Assembly (NCBI GenBank): GCA_937898715.1
Contig: CALEKA010000064.1
Span: forward strand, 1-64,000
Origin: an uncultured Prevotella sp.
Lineage (GTDB): Bacteria > Bacteroidota > Bacteroidia > Bacteroidales > Bacteroidaceae
Reading direction: 5' to 3'
Length of the DNA stretch: 64,000 nucleotides
In this document: positions 36,804-43,888 of the stretch, in pieces
Layout: the number at the start of each line of letters is the position of its first letter
Position numbering within the stretch: the first letter of the stretch is position 1
Translations under genes and position numbers: made by a program
Notes under the pieces: model-generated
The model's database searches: none
Seen by the model: only the letters and a program-made list of their open reading frames with translations
Told to the model about the DNA's origin: nothing

Positions 36804-37904
36804 ATGCAAGAAGTCAATACTTATCATACATCGTACGGGGCAGCTGCTGAGGCTGCTACGCTTTATGCTCCTTTCCATACCAGTGGAGAGGGTGGGGCAG
36901 TTGTGGCCGATTCGGTGGCGACGCACCAAGACGGTGCTGTTGAGGCCGAGGCAGAAGCGATGGAGGCAAGGCCAACCAATCGCCGTTATCATCGGCAGCA
37001 AGCCGAAGCAGACACCATTCCGCCCGATCCTCGCGAGATGAAACCTTTCGCTCCAGGCACACCGCTTACGATGAAGCCCGAAATGCTTGAGGGCAACTAT
37101 TGGAAAGACGGCTTAGTGCATATGCAGAAAGGTCCCTTCATGCAGGAGCTTGACAGCGTATGCGGCCCCATCTCCGATTCGTGCCGAGCGCTGATTAAGC
37201 CGCAAGGCATGGCGGGCGACCCTGTGCCCTACCTATTTCGCACGGATAGCTTCGTGACCATCGTCCTGATGGTGAGCTTCTTCCTTGTGGTGTGGGTGAT
37301 CTCTCGTTCGCGCCACTATCTGCGTGAACAGGTGAAGGACTTCTTCCACCACCGGCAACGTGAAAATCTCTTTGCGCAGCGCACTCAGACGGAGCTGCGA
37401 GGACAGTTGTTCCTCATATTCCAGACGTGCTTCGTGCTTGGCATACTTTTCTTCGATTATACGCAGGAGTGTCAGGCCGAAGTGTTCAATCAAGTGTCGC
37501 CCTACCTGATATTAGCCACGAGTGTGAGCATCTTCTGCTTGTATTATCTGCTAAAGATAGGTGTCTACTCCGTGGTCAACAACGTATTCTTCGACCGGCG
37601 ACAATGCGAGCAATGGAACGGGGCATACCTCCTGTGTGTGCTTGCTATGGGCCTCGTGTTGCTACCTCTTGCCCTCCTGGTAGTATACTTCGATATGAGC
37701 CTTCGCAACACTGCGATACTCTTCGTTTGCTTCCTTGTAGTTGACAAAATGCTACTCTTCTATAAGTGTTCGCGCATATTTTTTAGCTACCCGTTCGGTT
37801 GGGTGCATCTTTTTTTGTACTTTTGCACCCTCGAAATAGCACCTATTTTCATGTTGTTTCGCGTACAGACGTATGTGAGCAACCTATTATTGACAATTAA
37901 CTAA
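36804..37904 (+). CDS. DUF4271-family inner-membrane protein
   Basis: A 366-residue protein. The first 140 residues are hydrophilic, rich in Ala and Glu and probably flexible. Six or seven hydrophobic helices follow (for example SFVTIVLMVSFFLVVWVIS, GQLFLIFQTCFVLGILFF, YLILATSVSIFCLYYLLKIGVY). The second half matches the Bacteroidota DUF4271 family, usually found directly before hemD as here (65-base gap). The biochemical function is unknown. A -7-like TACTTTTG lies within its last codons (37818-37825) and may serve hemD, although no TTG is well placed. Confidence 0.85.
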   Translation: MQEVNTYHTSYGAAAEAATLYAPFHTSGEGGAVVADSVATHQDGAVEAEAEAMEARPTNRRYHRQQAEADTIPPDPREMKPFAPGTPLTMKPEMLEGNYWKDGLVHMQKGPFMQELDSVCGPISDSCRALIKPQGMAGDPVPYLFRTDSFVTIVLMVSFFLVVWVISRSRHYLREQVKDFFHHRQRENLFAQRTQTELRGQLFLIFQTCFVLGILFFDYTQECQAEVFNQVSPYLILATSVSIFCLYYLLKIGVYSVVNNVFFDRRQCEQWNGAYLLCVLAMGLVLLPLALLVVYFDMSLRNTAILFVCFLVVDKMLLFYKCSRIFFSYPFGWVHLFLYFCTLEIAPIFMLFRVQTYVSNLLLTIN

Positions 37905-37969
37905 TCCTATACAACCCCGAGCGGTACACCTATCTGCGTCACCGCCATCTGCTGAACTAAAAAGTAGTC

Positions 37970-38713
37970 ATGATCAAGAAGATTCTTGTTTCGCAGCCGA
38001 AACCTACTTCCGAAAAGTCTCCCTACTTCGAGATTGAAAACAAGTACAACGTAGAGTTTACGTTTCATCCTTTTATCAAGGTCGTGGGACTCTCTGCCCG
38101 TGAGTTCCGTCAGCAAAAGATACAAATACTCGATTATACAGCCATCGTATTCACGTCGCGCCATTCCGTAGACTACTTCTTTACCCTCTGTAAGGAAATG
38201 CGTGTGGACTTGCCAGAAGACATGAAGTACTTTGCCCTCTCAGAGGTCGTGGCGCTCTATATCCAGAAGTATATACAGTATCGCAAGCGCAAGGTGTTCT
38301 TTGGTAGCACGGGTCACTGGCCCGATCTGATCACCGTGATGGGCAAGCACAAGACGGAGAAATATCTCGTGCCCCTTTCAGATGTGCACAACGACGACAT
38401 CGCCAACATGCTCGATGCCAAGAAGCTCAAACACACAGAATGCGTGATGTACCGCACAGTGAGCGACGATTATCCCAAGGATGAGCCTTTCGATTTCGAT
38501 ATGATCGTGCTTTTCACTCCTGCTGGAGTAAAATCGCTGCTCGAGAATTTCCCCGATTTCAATCAAGGAGATACGCGCCTCGCATGCTTCGGTAAGGTGA
38601 CCAAAGACGCTATCGAAGAAGCAAAGCTCCGTTGCGACCTCTCTGCACCTACGGTGAAGGCCCGCTCTATGACCGCCGCCATCGAGATGTATCTGCAGGA
38701 GAACAACAAGTAA
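37970..38713 (+). CDS. hemD: Uroporphyrinogen-III synthase
   Basis: A 247-residue enzyme that cyclises hydroxymethylbilane to uroporphyrinogen III on the route to haem or cobalamin. HemD is poorly conserved, but characteristic segments are visible: ILVSQPKP at the start, AIVFTSRHSVDYFF in the first lobe, YLVPLSDVHNDDIANML and FDMIVLFTPAGVKSLLENFP in the second, and IAAFGK-like LACFGKVTKDAIEE before the end. Length fits. The order DUF4271-hemD-rnpA is usual in the group. Other haem genes are not in the window. Confidence 0.88.
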   Translation: MIKKILVSQPKPTSEKSPYFEIENKYNVEFTFHPFIKVVGLSAREFRQQKIQILDYTAIVFTSRHSVDYFFTLCKEMRVDLPEDMKYFALSEVVALYIQKYIQYRKRKVFFGSTGHWPDLITVMGKHKTEKYLVPLSDVHNDDIANMLDAKKLKHTECVMYRTVSDDYPKDEPFDFDMIVLFTPAGVKSLLENFPDFNQGDTRLACFGKVTKDAIEEAKLRCDLSAPTVKARSMTAAIEMYLQENNK

Positions 38714-38824
38714 TTCACCTCCATCCCCATACTCATTTCTACTCCCAAAAGGTAAAAGTTGAGCAGCCTCTTGCTTTCAGCTTTTACCTTTTGTGCTTTC
38801 TGAGAGAATAATGTAACTTTACTT

Positions 38825-38917
38825 AAGTTTCGGATTTGGCTTTTCAAAGTCTGGCTCTGCACGATAATTCAGCCTGATCCGTGCAAAATACCAAGGATAT
38901 TCCTAAATCCGAAACTT
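38825..38917. repeat. 93-bp element with perfect 13-bp inverted ends (AAGTTTCGGATTT)
   Basis: AAGTTTCGGATTT at 38825-38837 and its exact complement at 38905-38917 enclose a core with a TGCACG...CGTGCA pair. It fills most of the gap between hemD and rnpA. Related copies are at 40491-40667, and single ends lie at 25193-25205 and 63912. Confidence 0.85.
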
Positions 38918-38996
38918 GAGTAACTTTATAACCTTATAACCTCCAAACTCCAAACAGAGCGCGTTGCGCTCTTATAACCTCCAAACTCCCTCCCTT

Positions 38997-39428
38997 ATGC
39001 CACGATACACCTTTCGCAAGGCCGAACACATCTGCCTCAAGACCGAGATAGAGTCACTCTTCAGCGCGGGAAGCACCTCCATGAGCGCTTTTCCTCTGCG
39101 TGCCACCTATCGTAAGCTCACTTACGATGGACGGGGGCCGCAGGTGAAAGTATTGCTCAGCGTATCCAAGCGTCATCTGCACCATGCAGTAGATCGCAAT
39201 CGTGCTAAGCGCCAGATACGCGAAGCCTATCGCTTACAGAAGCACCTGCTGATCAGCTCGCTTCCTCAAGACGTGGCTATCAACGTGGCCTTCATCTGGC
39301 TTGCCGACCATCCCATGCCCTCCAAGCTCGTAAGCAGCCGTATGAACCAGATCTTGCAGCGTATTCGCCAGAATGTGCTGCAAGCAGCTCCCCAAACAAA
39401 GGAAGAAGATGCAGCGTCTGCAGAATAA
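38997..39428 (+). CDS. rnpA: Ribonuclease P protein component
   Basis: A 143-residue basic protein that assists the RNase P RNA in removing tRNA 5' leaders. The signature NRAKRQIREAYR lies at about 68-79 and the N-terminal FRKAEHI/VxF region is present. I start at MPRYTFRKAEH (38997); the 11 codons upstream in frame come from a dispersed AAACTCC repeat. yidD follows 104 bases downstream, the usual pairing. The C-terminal tail is acidic. Confidence 0.95.
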   Translation: MPRYTFRKAEHICLKTEIESLFSAGSTSMSAFPLRATYRKLTYDGRGPQVKVLLSVSKRHLHHAVDRNRAKRQIREAYRLQKHLLISSLPQDVAINVAFIWLADHPMPSKLVSSRMNQILQRIRQNVLQAAPQTKEEDAASAE

Positions 39429-39532
39429 TATTATGTGCATCTAAAATCTTAATGCGATTTTTCCTCAAGGCAGACTATTCCACATACAATCAGCAACTCT
39501 GTCTGTGTCGCAATCTATCTCAACATAGTAGC

Positions 39533-39745
39533 ATGTTAACCCGCTTATTAATCCTTCCCATCCGCTTCTATCAGCGATACATCTCCCCCATGCTACCGCC
39601 AGCATGCCGTTTTACTCCCACCTGCTCGCAATATGCAGTAGAAGCTCTGCAGAAATATGGTCCCGTCAAAGGTCTGTACCTCGCTATTCGTCGCATTCTG
39701 CGTTGTCATCCTTGGGGTGGTAGCGGGTATGATCCTGTACCTTAG
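39533..39745 (+). CDS. yidD: Membrane protein insertion efficiency factor YidD
   Basis: A 70-residue amphipathic protein thought to help YidC-mediated membrane insertion. The hallmark is intact: FYQRYISPMLPPACRFTPTC, then SQYAVEAL, then CHPWGGSGYDPVP. I choose the ATG at 39533 (MLTRLLILPIRFY), because the in-frame stretch from 39452 has no family similarity. The gene follows rnpA as in most bacteria. Nothing recognisable continues the operon; repeats begin 150 bases later. Confidence 0.95.
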   Translation: MLTRLLILPIRFYQRYISPMLPPACRFTPTCSQYAVEALQKYGPVKGLYLAIRRILRCHPWGGSGYDPVP

Positions 39746-39899
39746 AGAGAGGGGTAAGCAATTTAAATTTTCTCTAATAATTCATGAAAAGGACGGCAAA
39801 TCCGTTCAAGACCATTCAATGTCTGTCCAATTCTTGTTTAATAATGGTCCAATAATAAGCGTATTCTTTCTGATTTCGTTCAAAAAGTGATTAGCCCCT

Positions 39900-40015
39900 C
39901 TTTGAACTGCACTTTAAGCGAGCTTAGAACTGCACTTTATAGCTCGCTTAAAGTGCAGTTCAAAGAGGCTATAAAGTGCAGTTCAAAGAAGCTATAAAGT
40001 GCAGTTCAAAGAAAG
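39900..40015. repeat. 23-base tandem array with an inverted left arm
   Basis: Three direct copies carry AAAGTGCAGTTCAAAGA at a period of 23 or more (to 40015), preceded by inverted copies TTTGAACTGCACTTTAAGCG and GAACTGCACTTTATAGC. The whole can fold into a cruciform. Confidence 0.9.
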
Positions 40016-40037
40016 CTTAAGAAAAATATAAGACGCA

Positions 40038-40088
40038 CCATACGCACCCGCGGAATAGCAAGCAAGTAAATTCCGTGGGCGCGTATGG
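40038..40088. other. Long hairpin downstream of yidD
   Basis: CCATACGCACCCGCGGAAT pairs with ATTCCGTGGGCGCGTATGG with two G-T type positions and a 13-base loop. No T tract follows. The interval 39746-40213 otherwise lacks a gene. Confidence 0.7.
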
Positions 40089-40213
40089 CATTGGTATATA
40101 GGAGAGGGAGGAGGAAAATAAAAAAGCAGTGTCATATAGACACTGCCTCGGGAAAAAAGAGCCCTGCTATAAAATGGGGATGGAGCGAGCAGGGCTCAGG
40201 GGAAGGGGAAATG

Positions 40214-40284
40214 TTGTTCCACTCCGATTCGAACGGGGACTGAGAGAACCAAAAACTCTAGTGCTGCCATTACACCATGGAACA
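40214..40284 (-). tRNA. tRNA-Gln (anticodon TTG)
   Basis: A 71-nucleotide cloverleaf on the minus strand: acceptor TGTTCCA / TGGAACA, anticodon stem AGAG/CTCT around TTTTTGG with TTG, T arm CCCCG/CGGAG with TTCGAAT. One T-stem pair is a C-A mismatch (CGGAG where CGGGG would pair), which is unusual. Confidence 0.88.
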
Positions 40285-40324
40285 ATCCTTAATTGTATGA
40301 AAGCAATCTTTTCAGAATGCGGTG

Positions 40325-40355
40325 CAAAGATAGAAAGTAAAACCTTAATGAGCAA
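40325..40355 (-). promoter_or_regulatory. Promoter of tRNA-Gln
   Basis: On the minus strand TTG (40353-40355), 20 bases, TATCTTTG (40325-40332). The tRNA begins 41 bases later. Confidence 0.8.
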
Positions 40356-40405
40356 GCGTTTTGCCAAAAATCTTCGCTATGCATCCTTCTTTTCTTTCGA
40401 TATCT

Positions 40406-40490
40406 ACAAATTACTGAGTAAATCGTCTACAAATTACTGAACGAATTGCTCACAAATTACTGAATAAAATGCTCATAAATTACTGAATTC
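40406..40490. repeat. 23-base tandem array
   Basis: Four copies starting at 40406, 40429, 40452 and 40475 share ACAAATTACTGA; the rest of each unit varies. It runs directly into the next repeat element. Confidence 0.9.
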
Positions 40491-40667
40491 AAGTTTCGGA
40501 TTCAGAAATATCATTGGGTATTTTGCAAGAATCAGGCTGAAAGCCTAATTCGTGCAAAACCCGACTTTGAAGGGCTAAATCCGGAACTTCAGTTAATTAA
40601 GGTCTACAACTTCCACCATTATGACTTAAGTTTTGGATTTAGAACGGGCGGGCTGAATCCGAAACTT
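40491..40667. repeat. Two further elements with AAGTTTCGGATT ends
   Basis: Copy one spans 40491-40589 with imperfect inverted ends and an internal ATCAGGCTGAAAGCCTAATT stem. Copy two spans 40628-40667, a short form containing GGGCGGGCTGAATCC. They link the AAGTTTCGG family with the GGGCTTTCAGCCC family at 24968. The interval 40285-40822 has no gene I can support. Confidence 0.75.
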
Positions 40668-40822
40668 GAATAAAGAAACTTCTCAGTACTTGATGATTAT
40701 ATCCTCTACGTGGAATTTGACGATGGATATAAGGTGGTGTAGGGGTCTAACGGGAATTGCCGATTTTTTATGTTATGTGGCCTTGCTGAGCTTAGCCCTT
40801 GAGAATGTTTGCTCATTCTCTT

Positions 40823-41236
40823 CTATTTCATTCGAATGCGTACAGGCAGTGTGAGCCAGGTGCGGACGGGGACCCCTTTCTCCTTGCCGGGGGTGAATCT
40901 CTTTAGCTGCTTCACGGCGGCGATGGCGGCGGCGTCACATGCGGGGGATAGGGAACGCATAATCTGTACCTTGCCGATGGTGCCTTCTCTTTCTACTACG
41001 AACTTGAGGATGATCATTCCCTGTGTCTTTGCTTCCCGCTCTTGCTTGGGGTAGACGTAGTGGGAGAGAAAGTCTTTGCTGACGGCTTGGAGGCCACCGG
41101 GGTATTGCGGAAGTTCTTCTACTGTGCTGTAGATGGTGTCAGCGTCTTCTTGAAGTGAGGCTTCGCGCTGCTGAGCAAAGCAGGTGCTTAGGGTGAGGGA
41201 GAGAAAGAGGGTGAGGATGTACTTTAGATGTTTCAT
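40823..41236 (-). CDS. Small exported TonB C-terminal domain protein
   Basis: A 137-residue protein with an export signal (MKHLKYILTLFLSLTLSTCFAQ) and a single TonB C-terminal domain. The fold signature is visible: the YPGGLQAVSKDFLSHYVYPKQEREAKTQGMIILKFVVEREGTIGKVQIMRSLSP stretch, ending VRTWLTLPVRIRM. There is no membrane anchor or proline-rich spacer, so it is unlike classical TonB. Such short free domains are frequent in Bacteroidota, and their partner is unclear. The left end of element C supplies a good promoter (41379-41409), so this gene may be controlled by the element's terminal motif. The nucleic-acid-use receptor at 43889 is the nearest TonB-dependent transporter. Confidence 0.87.
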   Translation of the reverse strand: MKHLKYILTLFLSLTLSTCFAQQREASLQEDADTIYSTVEELPQYPGGLQAVSKDFLSHYVYPKQEREAKTQGMIILKFVVEREGTIGKVQIMRSLSPACDAAAIAAVKQLKRFTPGKEKGVPVRTWLTLPVRIRMK

Positions 41237-41378
41237 GGTGAGTGATGATGGGGGTGTTAGTAACTAATTGTTTGTATGATTGTTGATGTTCTTCCCGCTC
41301 TGTGGGCAGATTCTGTTAGGCTTTTGATTCGGAATGTGGTGTGAGGATGTCTTTGCCGAACCGCAGCTTATCTGGGGA

Positions 41379-41409
41379 CAAAAGTAGAAAATGATTCTGA
41401 GAGATGCAA
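41379..41409 (-). promoter_or_regulatory. Outward promoter at the left end of element C, reading into the TonB-C gene
   Basis: On the minus strand TTG (41407-41409, the last bases of the terminal motif), exactly 20 bases, TACTTTTG (41379-41386), a full match to TAnnTTTG. The leader to the ATG at 41236 is about 135 bases. Confidence 0.75.
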
Positions 41410-42254
41410 AAAGAGTGAACAATTTGTACACTTTTTCTTCGGTAGCATGTGTAAGTTGGGGATGGTGAAGGGTAAGGGGATTTGGCGGGGAGAATGTGCG
41501 GTTCTGACCGGTATTCTCAACTGCTCTCTCGCGCGCGTGCGTTACAGACGATTTTTGTTAGGAAATGCCCTTATCTTGTACTTTCTGCTTGTAAACACAT
41601 GAGAATGAGTGGTTTGTGTGAGTGAGGGTACGCGATTTATTCCTCACTTTGCTTGCACTTGCTGTCACTCGGTCGTTTCCCATGGGAAGCTGAGGTCTTG
41701 ATCGTGGGAAGCGGAGGAATTAGTCGTGGGCGGAGAAAAAATTAGTCGTGGGAAGCGGAGAAATTAGTCGTGGGTGGAGAAAAAATTAGTCGTGGGAAGC
41801 GTCAGAACTAATCGTGGGAAGTGGAAAAATTGTTTGCGGGGAGAGTATTGTTGAAATTGAGTGGGAGCATGAAGACGGATGATGGGGCGCTCGCGTGGTC
41901 TTGAAGTAGCGTATTGCGGAGAGGATGGGGGGGGAGAAAAAGGGGAGGGTATGGGGAGCGCCTTCTGTTTATACTTGGCAAGAATGTGTGTGCGTCAGTG
42001 AGGAAAAAGTGTAGGCAAAAAGGTGCGCTTTCATTGTGCATCTGCTTGATAATCAATGCGAAATGCTATTCGGAGTGAGGGGCGCAGGATATTTGGACTG
42101 AAAATTGACTGAAGCGTGCGCGCGTATACGCGTGAGAGGAAGCGGTGGGAGGGGAGGGTAGGTGCGTGGAAGTGGGGAGGTGGCGAACGGGGTTGGCGGG
42201 GAGCATGGTGAGGGGGTGAATGCAGAAAAAGTGTACAAATTGTTCACTCTTTTT
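41408..42254. repeat. Non-coding element C, best-preserved copy with exact 30-bp inverted ends
   Basis: AAAAAGAGTGAACA, two bases, TTGTACACTTTTTC at 41408-41437 is the exact complement of 42225-42254. Inside are alternating purine-pyrimidine tracts (41526-41541; 42116-42133), a 22-base array (41682-41835), a GTGTAGGCAAAA segment near 42013 and GATAATCAA near 42050. The order mirrors itself left to right. No credible coding frame exists in the 847 bases. Both ends have outward -7 boxes at a 20-base spacing. The gap 41237-42464 contains only this element and the structured stretch at 42289-42360. Confidence 0.85.
41682..41835. repeat. 22-base tandem array of element C
   Basis: Seven units begin at 41682, 41704, 41726, 41748, 41770, 41792 and 41814, each of the form GTGGGAAGCGGAG then AAATTAGTC with small changes. 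There are no spacers, so it is not a CRISPR array. Confidence 0.93.
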
Positions 42255-42283
42255 GGCGGTCAAACGCAAAAGGTGCACCTTTG
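42253..42283 (+). promoter_or_regulatory. Outward promoter-like sequence at the right end of element C
   Basis: TTG (42253-42255), 20 bases, CACCTTTG (42276-42283), one base from consensus. It faces a structured non-coding stretch and then the 3' end of the EEP gene on the other strand. Confidence 0.5.
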
Positions 42284-42288
42284 CATCA

Positions 42289-42360
42289 CGGAATGAGTGA
42301 GGATGATTCCGCGATGATAGATATGACAATGGCGAGCCTCTCAGCTCGCCATCGTATCGC
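42289..42360 (+). ncRNA. Possible small structured RNA
   Basis: Immediately after the outward promoter are two stems: CGGAAT/ATTCCG (42289-42311), and ATGGCGAGC/GCTCGCCAT with a 6-base loop (42329-42352), the latter enclosed by GCGAT/ATCGC. No T tract ends it and no known RNA family is recognised. The assignment rests only on promoter plus structure. Confidence 0.3.
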
Positions 42361-42464
42361 TGTCAAAATGAAAGGATTGTGTTTCGGAGTGCTATCGGTT
42401 ATGCAGAAGAGCCTTCAAAGGCAACTTCTAAACTCCTAAACTTATCAACTTCTAAACTACTTCC

Positions 42465-43607
42465 CTATTTTACTTCCTTGATCAGGTAGATCTGCGTGGG
42501 GAGGTGGTCAGAGTAGCCGTTGAGCCATACGCCGCCAGCGTGGGTGCGGAGGGGTGAACCCTTGTACTTGCCCTCTTGCTGGAAGAGGTAGTCGCGCATG
42601 AAGATGGCATGCTGATAGTACTTCAGCGTGGAGCGGTCTTTGCCTACGAGGTTGCCGCTCACGACGATTTGGTCGAAGAGGTTCCATTTGCCGTTGTAGA
42701 GCAGTGTGCCTTGGCCCACCTTGTAGAGCGTGTTGTACCAAGGGTTGTACATGTCGTGAGCGCCAGCGACGTCCTTCTCCTCGCTCTTGCAGCCGAGCTG
42801 TTCGGTCATGCTCTTATTGCCCGGGTCGTCGTTCATATCGCCCATGATGATGACCTTTGCTCCCGGTTCGCTCTTCATGAGCGCGTCCTTGAGTTGGCGC
42901 ACTTGCCATCCGGCACGTTGGCGCACTTCGTCGCCTGCGGCGCGCGAGGGCCAGTGGTTGACGATGAAGAAAGTCTTCTCACCAGCTAACTTGCCTTCCA
43001 TTACGAGGAACGGGCGCGTGATGTAGGTGGTGTCGCCCTGCAGGGAGTCGATGGCCTGCACCTTGCCTGCCTTGTCGATGGTGAATCCGAGCATGGGGTC
43101 GTCTACCTTGCCCGTAGGACCGTAGTTGTACTGCACGGCGAAGTAGCGATCGAGGGTGAAGAACTTCGGGTTGTAGAAGAAGGCACACTCCACGCCGCGA
43201 CGGTCGTAGCTCGGGATGTCTACGTACTTGTAGCCGCGCTTAGAGAGGGCGGGCTGCTTGAGGAGGTCGTCGAGCACACGAGAGTTTTCAATCTCCGATA
43301 CACCGATCACGGCTGCACCCATCGGGAGCTTATCGGTGCAGAGCTCGCTCAATACGCGGCTCATGTTGCGGAGCTTAGCTTCATACTTCATCTTGCCCCA
43401 CTTCTGGGTGCCCGAGGGCAGATACTCGTAGTCGTTCTTGCCCGCATCGTGGATGGTGTCGAAGAGGTTTTCAAGATTGTAGAATGCCACGCCGTAGAGG
43501 GCATAACGCTTCTGCTGTTGCTGCTGTGACTCACCGCGTGTGGTAAACGAAGTGAGCGTGGTGAGCGCTAAGAGGAAGAGCGCAAACGAAAGGATGGATT
43601 TTCGCAT
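42465..43607 (-). CDS. Exported endonuclease/exonuclease/phosphatase (EEP, DNase I fold) protein
   Basis: Start at MRKSILSFALFLLALTTLTS (43607) gives 380 residues with a signal peptide; the upstream in-frame part is not family-like. The DNase I-fold residues are all visible: FYNLENLFD (Asn44), SEIENSR (Glu105), NHWPSR (His218), GDMNDDPGN (Asp257, Asn259) and SDHLP (Asp367, His368). These proteins cleave phosphodiesters, often in nucleic acids. The gene is divergent from the TonB-dependent receptor operon with a 280-base shared control region, and a second nuclease ends that operon. This supports a role in extracellular nucleic acid breakdown. A role on phospholipid or other phosphodiesters is possible. 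Confidence 0.88.
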   Translation of the reverse strand: MRKSILSFALFLLALTTLTSFTTRGESQQQQQKRYALYGVAFYNLENLFDTIHDAGKNDYEYLPSGTQKWGKMKYEAKLRNMSRVLSELCTDKLPMGAAVIGVSEIENSRVLDDLLKQPALSKRGYKYVDIPSYDRRGVECAFFYNPKFFTLDRYFAVQYNYGPTGKVDDPMLGFTIDKAGKVQAIDSLQGDTTYITRPFLVMEGKLAGEKTFFIVNHWPSRAAGDEVRQRAGWQVRQLKDALMKSEPGAKVIIMGDMNDDPGNKSMTEQLGCKSEEKDVAGAHDMYNPWYNTLYKVGQGTLLYNGKWNLFDQIVVSGNLVGKDRSTLKYYQHAIFMRDYLFQQEGKYKGSPLRTHAGGVWLNGYSDHLPTQIYLIKEVK

Positions 43608-43637
43608 AGAAAATAGAGGTGATAATGATTTACGCTG

Positions 43638-43668
43638 CAAATTTCCCTTTTTTTCTGATACGAACCAA
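43638..43668 (-). promoter_or_regulatory. Promoter of the EEP gene
   Basis: On the minus strand TTG (43666-43668), 20 bases, GAAATTTG (43638-43645). The start codon is about 30 bases on. Confidence 0.65.
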
Positions 43669-43731
43669 GAAATTGTGCATTCCATGTTGAAAATTTCACA
43701 GAAATGTAAAAGACTACCCTGCTTTTTTACG

Positions 43732-43739
43732 TACCTTTG
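43732..43739 (+). promoter_or_regulatory. -7 box of the receptor operon
   Basis: TACCTTTG at 43732-43739, 150 bases before the receptor ATG. The -33 position has no TTG, which suggests dependence on an activator or another sigma factor. Confidence 0.5.
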
Positions 43740-43888
43740 CAGCGAAAATGAATCTTTAAAGAAGAGTTGGCAATACTTGACCACAAGCGGTGGCAGAATC
43801 TTGCATTGCTTGATGACAAGAGAGGACATTCGCTCCTCTCCCGCCGACGGCATTTTTACAACTCTTAATCCTTAATCCCAAACTCTAC

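Noticed and set aside
39452..39532. Longer start for YidD
   Set aside because: The extra 27 residues have no family similarity; the ATG at 39533 gives the normal 70-residue protein.
41682..41835. Possible CRISPR array
   Set aside because: The 22-base units are joined directly without unique spacers, and no cas gene is in the window. The same holds for the other tandem arrays.
41408..42254. Complete insertion sequence
   Set aside because: Inverted ends are present, but there is no transposase frame and no target duplication can be recognised at the borders.
41808..42329. Short minus-strand frames within element C
   Set aside because: Proline- and histidine-rich low-complexity peptides, not conserved in the other element copies.
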